From assembly GCA_963832875.1 (NCBI GenBank), contig CAWHWB010000010.1, positions 287,458-351,457 of the forward strand: a stretch of 64,000 bases of DNA. Reading direction: 5' to 3'. Shown here piece by piece: positions 35,971 to 45,490 of the stretch (position 1 is the stretch's first letter; every line of letters begins with the position of its first letter). The notes under the pieces are model-generated. The model was not told the DNA's origin. It worked only from the letters and a program-made list of their open reading frames with translations, and did no database searches. A program made the translations under genes and the position numbers. This DNA is from AP-15 sp963832875 (lineage in GTDB: Bacteria; Pseudomonadota; Alphaproteobacteria; ATCC43930; CGMCC-115725).

Positions 35971-37128
35971 ATGCACGAGCCGGCCCGCATCCTGGTCGTC
36001 GATGATGTCCCGGACAATGTCGAGATCCTGCAGCTAAGGCTCGAAAGTCAGGGCTACAAGGTCGTTACCGCCGGCGACGGTGAAGAGGCGCTCGAAAAGA
36101 CCCGCGAGCTGCTTCCCGACCTCGTGCTGCTCGATATCATGATGCCCAAAATGGACGGCATCGAGACGGTCAAGCAGATAAAGGCCGACTTCTCGCTGCC
36201 GTTCATCCCGGTGATCCTGGTTACCGCGCGGGCGGATGCCAAGGATGTTATCGCCGGGCTGGAAAGCGGCGGCGACGATTATCTAACCAAGCCGGTAGAC
36301 CATGCCGCACTCTCGGCGCGGGTGCGCGCGATGCTGCGCATCAAGGCCTTGCACGACACGGTGCAGGGGCAGGCGCGGCGTCTGGAGGAGCAAGCGGCCA
36401 GCCTCGCCGCGTTGAACCGTACTCTGGAAGAGCGGGTCGCTGCGCAGGTCGCCGAGATCGAGCGGGTCGGTCGGCTCAAGCGCTTCCTGGCGCCGCAGAT
36501 CGCGGAAACCCTCCTTTCATCAGGCGGCGAAGCGATCCTCGAACATCACCGGCGCGACATCGTCGTGTTGTTCTGCGACATGCGCGGCTTTACCGCTTTC
36601 TCGGAAACCGGCGAGCCGGAGGACGTGATGGCGGTGCTCGGCGAATATCACGGCGCGCTGGGTCCGCTGATCCACCGCCACGAGGGCACACTCGACCGCT
36701 TTACCGGGGACGGGTTGCTCGTGCTCTTCAACGACCCGGTGCCATGCCCCGACCCGGCGCTTCGCGCTGTTCGGCTTGCGATCGAAATGCGCGAAGCCGT
36801 CGCGTCGCTCGCCCGCTCATGGACAGTCCGAGGGCACAAGATCGGCTTTGGCGTCGGGATCGCCCAAGGCTACGCGACGCTCGGGCGAATCGGCTTCGAG
36901 GGCCGCTCCGACTACACCTCCATCGGAACTGTGACCAACCTCGCGGCCCGGCTATGCGACGAGGCACAGGATGGGCAGATTCTGGTGACTCGGCGTATCG
37001 CCGCAGCAGTCGAGGGCGTCGCCGAGTTCGAGCCGCTAGGCGATCTTGCCCTGAAAGGATTAAGCCGTCCGGTGGCAGTCCTGAACGTGCGCAGCCTCGC
37101 CTCGACCACCGATGGCGGGTTGTTTTAG
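35971..37128 (+). CDS. Receiver domain fused to class III adenylate/guanylate cyclase
   Basis: The 385-residue protein has a CheY-like receiver (residues about 5-125, phospho-Asp D55 in LVLLDIMMPK, Lys in LTKPVDH), a coiled-coil linker (HDTVQGQARRLEEQAASLAA) and a class III cyclase domain (about 185-370). The two metal Asp residues are in VLFCDMRGFTAF and FTGDGLLVLF, and the dimer-partner segment is SDYTSIGTVTNLAARLC. It should make cAMP or cGMP under phosphorylation control. It follows the kinase and response regulator by seven bases, so it is the probable output of that chain. Confidence 0.9.
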   Translation: MHEPARILVVDDVPDNVEILQLRLESQGYKVVTAGDGEEALEKTRELLPDLVLLDIMMPKMDGIETVKQIKADFSLPFIPVILVTARADAKDVIAGLESGGDDYLTKPVDHAALSARVRAMLRIKALHDTVQGQARRLEEQAASLAALNRTLEERVAAQVAEIERVGRLKRFLAPQIAETLLSSGGEAILEHHRRDIVVLFCDMRGFTAFSETGEPEDVMAVLGEYHGALGPLIHRHEGTLDRFTGDGLLVLFNDPVPCPDPALRAVRLAIEMREAVASLARSWTVRGHKIGFGVGIAQGYATLGRIGFEGRSDYTSIGTVTNLAARLCDEAQDGQILVTRRIAAAVEGVAEFEPLGDLALKGLSRPVAVLNVRSLASTTDGGLF

Positions 37129-37158
37129 CGGCAAGCGCGGGGCTTCGCGGTGGGTGGC

Positions 37159-39373
37159 ATGAACTCGGCTGAAGTCCTACATTCTATCGCCATGTTACCG
37201 GTCCTCGTCGCCGAACGCCCGCACAGCGATGTCGGCAAGCCGTTTGCGCTTTCTTCCGAGTTCCGCCCGGCGGGCGACCAGCCGCAGGCGATCGACGAAT
37301 TGTGCGAGGGGATCGCGCGCGACGAGCGCAACCAAGTGCTGCTCGGCGTCACCGGCTCGGGCAAGACCTTCACGATGGCGCATGTCATCGCCCGCACTGG
37401 GCGGCCGGCGATCATTCTCGCGCCCAACAAGACGCTGGCGGCGCAGCTCTACGGCGAGATGAAGAGCTTTTTTCCAGAAAACGCGGTCGAATACTTTGTT
37501 TCCTACTACGATTATTATCAGCCGGAGGCCTACGTTCCGCGCACCGATACGTATGTCGAAAAGGAATCCTCGCTGAACGAGGAGATCGATCGGATGCGCC
37601 ATTCGGCGACCCGCGCGATCCTCGAGCGCCGCGACGTGATCGTCGTCGCCAGCGTGTCGTGCATCTACGGCATCGGCTCGGCCGAGACCTACTCGCAGAT
37701 GACGCTCGCTCTGGCCAAGGGCGACCGGGTCAACCGCACCCAGTTGTTGGCCCGCTTTGTCGAATTGCAATACCGGCGCAACGACCACAATTTCGCGCGT
37801 GGCGCGTTTCGCGTGCGCGGCGACACGGTCGAACTGTTCCCGGCGCATTACGAGGACCGGGCCTGGCGCATCTCGCTGTTTGGCGACGAGATCGAGGCGA
37901 TCCATGAGATCGACCCGCTGACCGGGGAGAAGACCGCCTCGCTGCAATCGATCAAGATTTACGCCAACAGCCACTATGTGACGCCGCGCCCGACACTCCT
38001 TCAGGCCATCGAGCAGATCAAGCGCGACCTGAAAATCCGCCTCGAGGAATTGTTCGCCGAGGGCAAATTGCTCGAAGCACAGCGGCTCGAGCAGCGCACC
38101 ACCTACGACCTCGAAATGATCGAGGCGACCGGCAGCTGCGCCGGCATCGAGAACTATTCGCGCTATCTGACCGGGCGCAAACCGGGCGAACCGCCGCCGA
38201 CCTTTTTCGAATACATGCCGCGCGACGCGCTGGTGTTTGTCGACGAAAGCCATGTGACGGTGCCGCAATTGGGCGGCATGTTCCGCGGCGACTGGATGCG
38301 CAAGACGACACTTGCCGAATACGGCTTCCGGCTGCCCTCCTGCACCGACAACCGGCCATTGAAGTTCGAGGAATGGGAGGCGATGCGCGGCCAGACCGTG
38401 TTTGTCTCGGCGACCCCGGGACCGTGGGAGATGACCCGTGCCGGCGGTGTCTTTGTCGAGCAGATCGTGCGGCCCACCGGGCTCGTCGACCCGCCCTGCT
38501 TGATCCGCCCGGTCGACACCCAGGTCGACGACCTGATGGCCGAATGCCGCGACGAGGCGCTGAAGGGCCACCGCGTGCTGGTCACCACATTGACCAAGAA
38601 GATGGCCGAGGCGCTTGACCGAATATCTGCACGAGGCCGGGCTCAGGGTGCGCTACATGCACTCCGACGTGGACACGCTCGAACGCATTGAGATCATCCG
38701 CGACCTGAGGCTCGGCGTGTTCGACGTGCTGATCGGGATCAACCTTCTGCGCGAGGGGCTCGACATCCCGGAATGTGCGATGGTCGGCGTGCTCGACGCC
38801 GACAAAGAGGGCTATCTGCGCTCGCGCACCTCGCTGATCCAGACGATCGGGCGGGCGGCGCGGCACATCGACGGGCGGGCCATCCTCTATGCCGACCGGA
38901 TGACCGACAGCCTCAAAGCGGCGATCGAGGAGACCAACCGCCGGCGCGAAAAGCAACAGGCCTACAACGCCGAGCACGGGATCACGCCTGAAAGCGTGCG
39001 GCGCGGCATCGCCGACATCCTCGAAAGCGTCTACGAGCGCGACCATGTGACCTTCGGTTTGTCCGAAGGCGAAGCTGCGCATTACCAGGGCGCCGACCTG
39101 AAAACGGTGATCGCCGACTTGGAAAAGCGCATGCGCGACGCCGCCGCCGACCTCGAATTCGAGGAAGCGGCGCGGTTGCGCGACGAGATCCGCCGGCTCG
39201 AGCAGGCTGATCTCGGGCTGCCGGCGCCGCCGACGAGTGGGGTCCGTGGCGGGTCGAGGCGCCCCGAAGGCCCGCGCGGCCGCTCAACCGCCGGTCGCGC
39301 CGGCGTTTCGGCCCGCGAGGTCACCCGCGCCAAGGTGCGCGCCCGCAAGGAACGCCGTGCTCTCCGCCGCTGA
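37159..39373 (+). CDS. uvrB: Excinuclease ABC subunit B, one frameshift
   Basis: UvrB is the helicase-like damage-verification subunit of nucleotide excision repair. Walker A GVTGSGKTFTMAHV, the beta-hairpin FVSYYDYYQPEAYVPRTDTY and DESHVTVPQ are intact in the first frame. A single extra T near 38615 (GCGCTTGACC) stops the correct frame at KKMAEAL. The next frame continues TEYLHEAGLRVRYMHSDVDT through motifs V and VI (IGRAARH) to the C-terminal UVR domain (IADLEKRMRDAAADLEFEEA). Without the extra base the protein is about 735 residues. The start is uncertain (37159 or a later ATG near 37192). Its end overlaps the SDR gene by 17 bases. Confidence 0.9.
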
Positions 39374-40169
39374 CGTCGAGGCCGGCCGGTTGACCGGGGC
39401 GGTGCCGGCTCCCGCCGTGCCCAAGACGGCGCTGGTGACCGGCGGCGGCCGTCGCATCGGGCGGGCACTGGCGCTGGCGCTGGCCGAGGATGGGTTTGCC
39501 GTCGCGGTTCACTATCACCGCTCGCGACAGCCGGCCGAGGCGGTGGTCGAGGCGATCCGCGGCCGCGACGGCATGGCGCTGGCGCTCGGCGCCGACCTCG
39601 CCGACGAAGACGCCGTGCGCAGTCTCTTGCCGCAGGCCGAGCGGGCGTTTGGGCCAGTCGGCGTTCTGGTCAACAACGCCGGAGTGTTCGGCGACGAAAC
39701 GGTCGAAACCGTGACCCGCCGAAGCTGGGACCTGCATCTTGCGGTCAATTTGCGCGCGCCGTTTGTGCTGATCCAGGATTTCGCGGCGCGGCTGCCGGGC
39801 GATGCCGGCGGGGTCGTGGTCAATATGCTGGACGAGAGAGTATGGTCGCTAACCCCGTATTTCGTTTCCTATACCCTTTCGAAGGCGGGGCTGTGGACCT
39901 TGACCCAGACAATGGCGCTGGCACTGGCGCCGCGCATCCGCGTCAACGGCATCGGACCGGGGCCGACTTTGCCGAGCCCGCGACAGAGCCCGGAGCAATT
40001 CGCCCGCCAGTACGCGATGATGCCGCTCGGCCGCGGCACCAGCCCGCAGGAAATCGCCACGGCGATGCGCTTCATCTTGTCGGCGCCGGCGTTGACCGGA
40101 CAGATGATCGCGCTCGACGGCGGCCAGCACCTGGGATGGGCGCAGCCGCAGCGTGCGCCGCTCGAATGA
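39357..40169 (+). CDS. SDR-family oxidoreductase (FolM/pteridine-reductase-like)
   Basis: The 270-residue short-chain dehydrogenase has the cofactor loop ALVTGGGRRIGRALALALAE, the NNAGVF motif and the catalytic Tyr-x3-Lys in SYTLSKAGLW. TGGGRRIGRA rather than TGxxxGIG, and HYHRS after the second strand (a basic NADP-type site), resemble dihydromonapterin/pteridine reductases. It should be an NADPH-dependent reductase; the pteridine substrate is a guess. The GTG start lies inside the uvrB end and gives coupling. Confidence 0.82.
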   Translation: MLSAADVEAGRLTGAVPAPAVPKTALVTGGGRRIGRALALALAEDGFAVAVHYHRSRQPAEAVVEAIRGRDGMALALGADLADEDAVRSLLPQAERAFGPVGVLVNNAGVFGDETVETVTRRSWDLHLAVNLRAPFVLIQDFAARLPGDAGGVVVNMLDERVWSLTPYFVSYTLSKAGLWTLTQTMALALAPRIRVNGIGPGPTLPSPRQSPEQFARQYAMMPLGRGTSPQEIATAMRFILSAPALTGQMIALDGGQHLGWAQPQRAPLE

Positions 40170-40505
40170 CCGCGCTCGCCCGCAGCGCGAACGAGACACT
40201 CGTACCAACGCGGCGTTAACCGGATGATCTTGTTGTATTCGGCGGTGGCGGTCGGTGGCGATTTGTTCACAGGCGATGTGACAGGCGTGCGACAAGGGTT
40301 TCGCCGGCTGCCGATCGCTTTGGTTCGGAGAAAATTAACCAGATGAAAAAATCAGCTAAAGAGATCAATGAGTTACGCAATTGCCTATTTTTGAGGCAAA
40401 GCTAGGTAACCCGAGCAGGGGCTGGATTCCGCCTCCGATCATGTCGAGTTCTCAACAGAGTTATCCACCGGTTTCGTGGATATCGGCGGAGCGCCGAGAA
40501 TTCCG
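40170..40505. other. AT-rich intergenic region upstream of uvrC
   Basis: This contains a locally AT-rich patch (about 40328-40412) with TTAACCAG, close to a CtrA half-site, and a small TTGCCT/AGGCAA hairpin. A DnaA-box-like TTATCCACC lies near 40460. It most likely holds the uvrC promoter. There is no cluster of boxes that would suggest a replication origin. No gene is visible. Confidence 0.4.
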
Positions 40506-42782
40506 ATGGCGACACAACCGGTTGACGAACGGCTGACGAAGGCGGTTGACGCGATGCTGACGGAAGCCCCATCGACGAGGCTCCCGCGAGAGCGCTCGTC
40601 CCGGCGACAGAAGCCGGCGCCAATGGACCCGCGCCGGGCGCCCGAGAGCGTTGCCGCGGGGCCCCTCGCCGATGCACGCCGCGATCCAGAAGCGGCGAAC
40701 GCCGCGGCCGATCACGCCCTCGCCAGCCCAGCGCCAGAGCCGCAGATATCGGGCGGAATCGCGGCGGGGGTTGCGGTGGTCCGGGCCGCGCTGAACACCA
40801 TGCCGGCGACGCCGGGCGTCTACCGCATGCTCGATCGCAAGGGCGACGCGCTCTACGTTGGCAAGGCGCGCAACCTGAAGAGCCGGGTGCAGAATTATGC
40901 CCATCCCGCGGCCCTCTCGAACCGGCTGCGGCGCATGGTGGCCGAGACCGCGGCGATGGAAATCGTCTCGACCCACACCGAGGCGGAGGCGCTGCTGCTC
41001 GAATGCAACCTGATCAAGCGCCTGATGCCGCGCTTCAACGTTTTGCTGCGCGACGACAAATCCTTTCCGCTGATCCACCTGACCGCCGATCACGAATTCC
41101 CGCAGCTGGCCAAGCATCGCGGCGCACGCAACAAGGCCGGCAGCTATTTCGGTCCGTTCGCTTCGGCAGGGGCGGTCAACCGCACCCTGATAACCCTGCA
41201 AAAGGCGTTTCTGTTGCGCTCGTGCAGCGACAGCGTCTTTGCCAACCGGACCCGCCCGTGCCTCTTGCACCAGATCAAGCGGTGCAGCGCGCCCTGCGTC
41301 GGGCGTATCGGCCGCGAGGAGTATGCCGGGCTGATCGAAGAGGCGCATGCCTTTCTCTCCGGTGGCAGCAGCGCGGTGCAGCACCGCCTCGCGGCCGAGA
41401 TGCAGGCCGCGGCTGCGGCTCTCGATTTCGAGGCGGCGGGGCTGATCCGCGATCGCATCCGGGCGCTGTCCCTGGTTCAGGGACACCAGGACATCCACGT
41501 TCCAGGGGTGGTCGACGCCGATGTGATCGGCGCGCACCAGGCCGGCGGCCAGACCTGCGTTCAGGTGTTTTTCTTCCGCGGCGGGCAGAATTGGGGCAAC
41601 CGCGCCTATTTCCCGAGCCATGACCGCCAGCTTCCGGTCGAGGAGGTGCTGGGCTCGTTCGTCGGCCAGTTTTACGACAACCGGCCGAAGCCGCCTTTGG
41701 TGCTGCTCAGCCATCGGCTGCCCGAGCAGGAGCTGGTCGAGGAGGCACTGTCGCTCGGAGGCGCCCACGTTGCCCTGGCGGTGCCGCAGCGCGGCGACAA
41801 AAAGAAGCTGGTCGACCGCGTCGTCGCCGCCGCGCGCGAAGCGCTCGGCCGCCGGCTTGCCGAGAGCGCCTCGCAACGCCGGCTGCTCGAAGGGGTCGCC
41901 GCGGCCTTTGGCCTCGAGGCGGCGCCGAACCGCATTGAGGTCTACGACAACAGTCATATCCAGGGCACCAACGCGGTCGGCGCGATGATCGTTGCCGGGC
42001 CCGACGGACTGATGAAGAACGCCTATCGCAAATTCACCATCCGCGGCGTCGCCGCGCGCGCCGCCCTTGACCCTTTGAAGAACCTCTCTCTCCCAATTGG
42101 GGAAGAGGGAAGGGCGAGGACGGCTTCCCCGCAAGCCGGCAATCGGTATCGCCCCCTCAACCCGACCTTCTCCCCCGAGGGGGATGGGGAGAAAGAGTTG
42201 CGCGAGTCGGGTGAGGGTGGCGACCGACGGGAAGCCATTGCCGGCGGCGACGACTACGCGATGATGCGCGAAGTGCTGATGCGCCGGTTCGCGCGCGCGC
42301 TGAAGGAAGATCCCGAGCGCGAGCAAGGTAGCTGGCCCGATCTGGTGCTGATCGACGGCGGGCTAGGGCAGCTAAACGTCGCGCACGGCGTGCTCGATGA
42401 GCTCGGCATCGCCGAGGTCGCGATCGTCGGCATCGCCAAGGGGCCCGACCGCAATGCCGGCCGCGAGCGCTTGTTCATGCCAGGCCGCGCGCCGTTCTCG
42501 CTCGACCCGCGCGACCCGGTGCTCTATTTCCTGCAGCGGCTGCGCGACGAGGCGCACCGATTTGCGATCGGCACTCATCGCGCTAGGCGCACCAAGGCGA
42601 TCGGCCATTCGCCGCTCGACGAGATCGTCGGGATCGGCGCTCGCCGCAAGCAGGCGTTGCTGCACCATTTCGGTTCGGCGCGCACGGTCGCCCGCGCCGG
42701 GCTCGGCGAGCTGGAACGCGTCGCCGGCATCAGCAAAACCGTAGCAAAAAAGATTTATGATCATTTTCATGCCGACGAGTAG
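40506..42782 (+). CDS. uvrC: Excinuclease ABC subunit C, with in-frame palindromic insertion
   Basis: UvrC makes both incisions in nucleotide excision repair. The GIY-YIG domain (TPGVYRMLDRKGDALYVGKA) supplies the 3' cut, the UVR motif (MQAAAAALDFEAAGLIRDRI) binds UvrB, the RNase-H-like endonuclease (EVYDNSHIQG) makes the 5' cut, and a C-terminal helix-hairpin-helix pair (IVGIGARRKQALLHHFG, LERVAGISKTVAKKI) binds DNA. Between IRG and GDDYAMMREV, where other UvrC proteins have only a few residues, about 60 extra residues are encoded by a palindromic repeat. The N-terminus also has an extra low-complexity stretch of about 90 residues; the true start may be later than 40506. Confidence 0.93.
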   Translation: MATQPVDERLTKAVDAMLTEAPSTRLPRERSSRRQKPAPMDPRRAPESVAAGPLADARRDPEAANAAADHALASPAPEPQISGGIAAGVAVVRAALNTMPATPGVYRMLDRKGDALYVGKARNLKSRVQNYAHPAALSNRLRRMVAETAAMEIVSTHTEAEALLLECNLIKRLMPRFNVLLRDDKSFPLIHLTADHEFPQLAKHRGARNKAGSYFGPFASAGAVNRTLITLQKAFLLRSCSDSVFANRTRPCLLHQIKRCSAPCVGRIGREEYAGLIEEAHAFLSGGSSAVQHRLAAEMQAAAAALDFEAAGLIRDRIRALSLVQGHQDIHVPGVVDADVIGAHQAGGQTCVQVFFFRGGQNWGNRAYFPSHDRQLPVEEVLGSFVGQFYDNRPKPPLVLLSHRLPEQELVEEALSLGGAHVALAVPQRGDKKKLVDRVVAAAREALGRRLAESASQRRLLEGVAAAFGLEAAPNRIEVYDNSHIQGTNAVGAMIVAGPDGLMKNAYRKFTIRGVAARAALDPLKNLSLPIGEEGRARTASPQAGNRYRPLNPTFSPEGDGEKELRESGEGGDRREAIAGGDDYAMMREVLMRRFARALKEDPEREQGSWPDLVLIDGGLGQLNVAHGVLDELGIAEVAIVGIAKGPDRNAGRERLFMPGRAPFSLDPRDPVLYFLQRLRDEAHRFAIGTHRARRTKAIGHSPLDEIVGIGARRKQALLHHFGSARTVARAGLGELERVAGISKTVAKKIYDHFHADE
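42050..42243 (+). repeat. Palindromic repeat inserted in frame inside uvrC
   Basis: The insert contains at least two inverted repeats: CTCTCTCCC/GGGGAAGAGG around 42083-42109, and CTTCTCCCCC/GGGGAGAAAG around 42167-42194. The second is enclosed by a longer outer pair, CCCTCAACCCGAC with GTCGGGTGAGGG. Such elements are normally intergenic. Its length is compatible with the reading frame, and the encoded peptide is rich in Gly, Arg, Pro and Glu. Confidence 0.85.
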
Positions 42783-42827
42783 GATGCCGCCGTTATCCTT
42801 GTTGTGCTTATCCGCCGGGGGTGGCGC

Positions 42828-43433
42828 GTGTCGCTGACCAGCCTGCCAAACCTGCTGACGCTGTCGCGCATCCTGGTGATCCCGGTCGTGATCGCAACGT
42901 TTTACGTGCCGGGTGACTACGCCCGCTGGTTTGCCTGCGCGCTGTTTTCGGCCGCTTGCATCACCGATTGGCTCGACGGGCACATGGCGCGGCGCTGGCA
43001 GCAGCAATCGGAGATCGGCCGGTTTCTCGATCCGATCGCCGACAAGCTCCTGGTCGCGGCGACCTTGTTCATGCTGACCACGTTTGGCCGGTTGTCGGCG
43101 GCGGCGGTGCTTCCGGCACTGGTGATCCTGTGCCGCGAAATCCTGGTCTCGGGGTTGCGCGAGTATCTCGCCGGGCTGCGTGTTGGCATGCCGGTCTCGC
43201 GGCTGGCCAAATGGAAAACCACGATCCAGATGGTGGCGATCGGTTTTTTGATCGTCGGCGATGCCGGGCCGGGCTTTCTGCCGGTGACCACGATCGGCGA
43301 GGGCCTGCTGTGGATCGCGGCGGTGCTGACCCTGGTGACCGGCTACGACTATCTGCGCGCCGGGCTGCCGCACATCACCCGCCCGCGGCGCGCCGGCGCG
43401 ATCAGCCGCGGCAAGTCCGGCAAGCCGGCCTAG
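42828..43433 (+). CDS. pgsA: CDP-diacylglycerol-glycerol-3-phosphate 3-phosphatidyltransferase
   Basis: The roughly 200-residue inner-membrane enzyme makes phosphatidylglycerol phosphate. The CDP-alcohol phosphotransferase motif is complete: DWLDGHMARRWQQQSEIGRF then LDPIADK (D-x2-DG-x2-AR-x8-G-x3-D-x3-D). Family start SLTSLPNLLTLSRILVIPVV follows a GTG at 42828; another GTG lies eight codons earlier. About five helices. It follows uvrC directly, the common alphaproteobacterial order. Confidence 0.95.
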   Translation: MSLTSLPNLLTLSRILVIPVVIATFYVPGDYARWFACALFSAACITDWLDGHMARRWQQQSEIGRFLDPIADKLLVAATLFMLTTFGRLSAAAVLPALVILCREILVSGLREYLAGLRVGMPVSRLAKWKTTIQMVAIGFLIVGDAGPGFLPVTTIGEGLLWIAAVLTLVTGYDYLRAGLPHITRPRRAGAISRGKSGKPA

Positions 43434-43487
43434 GCACTCATTGTCTCGGCCGCTTTCAGGCCCCAAGTGAGGCCGCAGGCAGCGGCG

Positions 43488-43997
43488 ATGCGGATCTTCG
43501 GCCTCGCCGGTTGGAGCGGCAGCGGCAAGACCACTTTGATGACCGCATTGATCCCCGAATTCGTCGCCCGCGGCGTCACGGTGTCGACCGTGAAGCACGC
43601 CCATCATGCCTTTGACGTCGATCAGCCGGGGAAGGATTCCTGGCGCCACCGCCAGGCCGGGGCGAGCGAGGTCATGGTGGTTTCCGAGCGCCGCTGGGCA
43701 TTGATGCACGAATTGCGCGGCGCGCCCGAACCCGGGCTCGACGAGCTGGTGCCGTTGATGACTCCGGTCGACCTGCTACTGGTCGAAGGGTTCAAGCACC
43801 ACCCTCATCCCAAGATCGAAATCTACCGTCCGTCGCTCGGCAAGCCGCCATTGCACCCCGACGACGCGTTCGTCGTCGCGGTCGCCTCCGACGCAGAGCT
43901 TCCGCGGCTGGCGCTGCCATGGCTGCCGCTCGGCGATCCGGCGGTTGTTGCCGATTTCATCCTCCGGCATGACGGGCGTGCGCGATGGCCCAGCTGA
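43488..43997 (+). CDS. mobB: Molybdopterin-guanine dinucleotide biosynthesis protein MobB
   Basis: The 169-residue P-loop protein starts MRIFGLAGWSGSGKTTLMTA with Walker A (GWSGSGKTTL), then VSTVKHAHHAFDVDQPGKDS, and a late DLLLVEGFKHHPHPKIEIYR. MobB binds GTP and helps MobA attach GMP to molybdopterin. Its last 13 bases overlap moeA. No mobA is in the window. Confidence 0.92.
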   Translation: MRIFGLAGWSGSGKTTLMTALIPEFVARGVTVSTVKHAHHAFDVDQPGKDSWRHRQAGASEVMVVSERRWALMHELRGAPEPGLDELVPLMTPVDLLLVEGFKHHPHPKIEIYRPSLGKPPLHPDDAFVVAVASDAELPRLALPWLPLGDPAVVADFILRHDGRARWPS

Positions 43998-45238
43998 GCG
44001 ACGATTGCTTTGCCTTTGGCGGCGCCCTGATGAGCGTCGACGAGGCGCTTGCCCGGATCGACGCGCGCGTCGTCGCTGTCGTCGACAGCGAGAGGGTGCC
44101 GTTGCCGCAGGCCGCGGGCCGGGTGCTGGCGCAAGATTTGGTGGCGAGAATGGACCTGCCGCCGCACCCCAACAGCGCGGTCGACGGTTATGCAGTGGCA
44201 TATGCCGACCTCTCGCCCGATCGCGAGACCGAGCTGCCGGTCGGCGGCAGGGCGGCGGCGGGCCACCCGTTCGAGCGGTCGCTGCGCCCCGGCGAGGCGA
44301 TCCGTATTTTTACCGGCGCACCGATGCCCAAGGGTGCCGACACCGTACTGATGCAGGAAGACTGCGTCGCCGCCGGCGGCCAGGTGCGGCTCAAGCCCGG
44401 CATCAGGAAGGGGGCAAACCGCCGGCATGCTGGCGAGGATGTCGGCATCGGGCAGGTGGCCCTCGCCGCCGGACGCCGGCTCGGGCCCGCCGAGCTCGGC
44501 CTCGCCGCGGCACTCGGTTATGCCGAGCTGCCGGTGTTCCGCCGGTTGCGGGTGGCCTTGCTGTCGACCGGCGACGAGGTGCGCGAGCCTGGCGTCGCGC
44601 TGCCGCCGGGTGCGATCTACGACGCCAACCGCTTTATCTTGAGGGCGCTCCTCGACGGCCTCGGCTGCGTCGTCACCGATTTCGGCATCCGCCCCGATCG
44701 CGAGGCGGCCCTCGCCGACACCCTCGCCGCGGCCAGCGCTGCGCATGATCTGATCGTCACCTCCGGCGGGGTGTCAACCGGCGAGGAGGATCACGTCAAG
44801 GGCGCGATCGAGCGGCTGGGGGCACTCCATTTCTGGCGGCTGGCGATCAAGCCCGGACGGCCGGTGGCGCTGGGGCAGGTCAAGGGCGTGCCGCTGATCG
44901 GGCTGCCCGGCAACCCGGTTGCAGTCGTCGTGACCTTTGCCGCCTTGGCCCGCCCGTTGATCCTGAAGCTCGCCGGCGCCGCAGCCACGGCACCCCAACA
45001 GTTTCCGGTGCGTTCCGGCTTTGCCTATCGCAAAAAGTCCGGCCGGCGCGAATACGTGCGCGCGCGGTTGGAGCGCGACGGGGCCGAACTCGTCGCCGTC
45101 AAATACCCCCGCGACGGCGCCGGCATCCTGTCCTCGATCGTGCAATCGGATGGCCTTGTCATCCTCGACGAAGCGGTGAGCGACCTCGCTGCCGGCACGA
45201 CAGTCGATTTTCTGCCGTTCGCCGAGGTGCTCGGGTGA
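43985..45238 (+). CDS. moeA: Molybdopterin molybdenumtransferase
   Basis: The 417-residue enzyme inserts molybdate into adenylylated molybdopterin. Motifs are LPPHPNSAVDGYAV, IFTGAPMPKGADTVLMQEDC, STGDEV, the active-site TSGGVSTGEEDHVKGAIERL and GLPGNPVAVVVTF, followed by the beta-barrel C-terminal domain ending SDLAAGTTVDFLPF. The start overlaps mobB and the stop overlaps moaD, so mobB-moeA-moaD-moaE are one translationally coupled operon. Confidence 0.96.
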   Translation: MAQLSDDCFAFGGALMSVDEALARIDARVVAVVDSERVPLPQAAGRVLAQDLVARMDLPPHPNSAVDGYAVAYADLSPDRETELPVGGRAAAGHPFERSLRPGEAIRIFTGAPMPKGADTVLMQEDCVAAGGQVRLKPGIRKGANRRHAGEDVGIGQVALAAGRRLGPAELGLAAALGYAELPVFRRLRVALLSTGDEVREPGVALPPGAIYDANRFILRALLDGLGCVVTDFGIRPDREAALADTLAAASAAHDLIVTSGGVSTGEEDHVKGAIERLGALHFWRLAIKPGRPVALGQVKGVPLIGLPGNPVAVVVTFAALARPLILKLAGAAATAPQQFPVRSGFAYRKKSGRREYVRARLERDGAELVAVKYPRDGAGILSSIVQSDGLVILDEAVSDLAAGTTVDFLPFAEVLG

Positions 45239-45486
45239 AGCTCTTGTATTTCGCCTGGCTGCGGGCCCGCATCGGCCGCGCCGAGGAGGAAGTGCCGATG
45301 CCACCCGATGTGCGTGATGTGGCCGGGCTTCTCGATTGGCTGCGAGCACGGGGCCCGCGCTATGCCGAAGCCTTGCAGAATCAGGCCGTCGTCCGCGTCG
45401 CCGTCAATCACGACTATGTTGGTCTCGGCCATCCGGTGCAGGACGGCGACGAGGTGGCGATCTTTCCGCCCGTCACCGGAGGCTGA
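45235..45486 (+). CDS. moaD: Molybdopterin synthase sulphur carrier subunit
   Basis: The 83-residue ubiquitin-fold protein ends VTGG, the C-terminal Gly-Gly that is adenylylated and thiocarboxylated. The core YFAWLRARIGRAEEEV and GDEVAIFPPVTGG are typical. The GTG start overlaps the moeA stop. It hands sulphur to precursor Z within the MoaD-MoaE complex. Confidence 0.95.
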   Translation: MKLLYFAWLRARIGRAEEEVPMPPDVRDVAGLLDWLRARGPRYAEALQNQAVVRVAVNHDYVGLGHPVQDGDEVAIFPPVTGG

Positions 45487-45490
45487 GACG

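Noticed and set aside
40320..40470. Possible replication origin (AT-rich patch with a DnaA-like box)
   Set aside because: Only one box-like sequence is present and no dnaA, parAB or gidA genes are near, so it is better read as the uvrC promoter region.
42050..42243. CRISPR-like or group II intron-like explanation for the uvrC insert
   Set aside because: There is no regular repeat-spacer pattern and no intron core; the structure is simple nested palindromes and the frame is open through it.
40461..42326. 621-codon minus-strand ORF over uvrC
   Set aside because: It is antisense to uvrC and shows no family signal.
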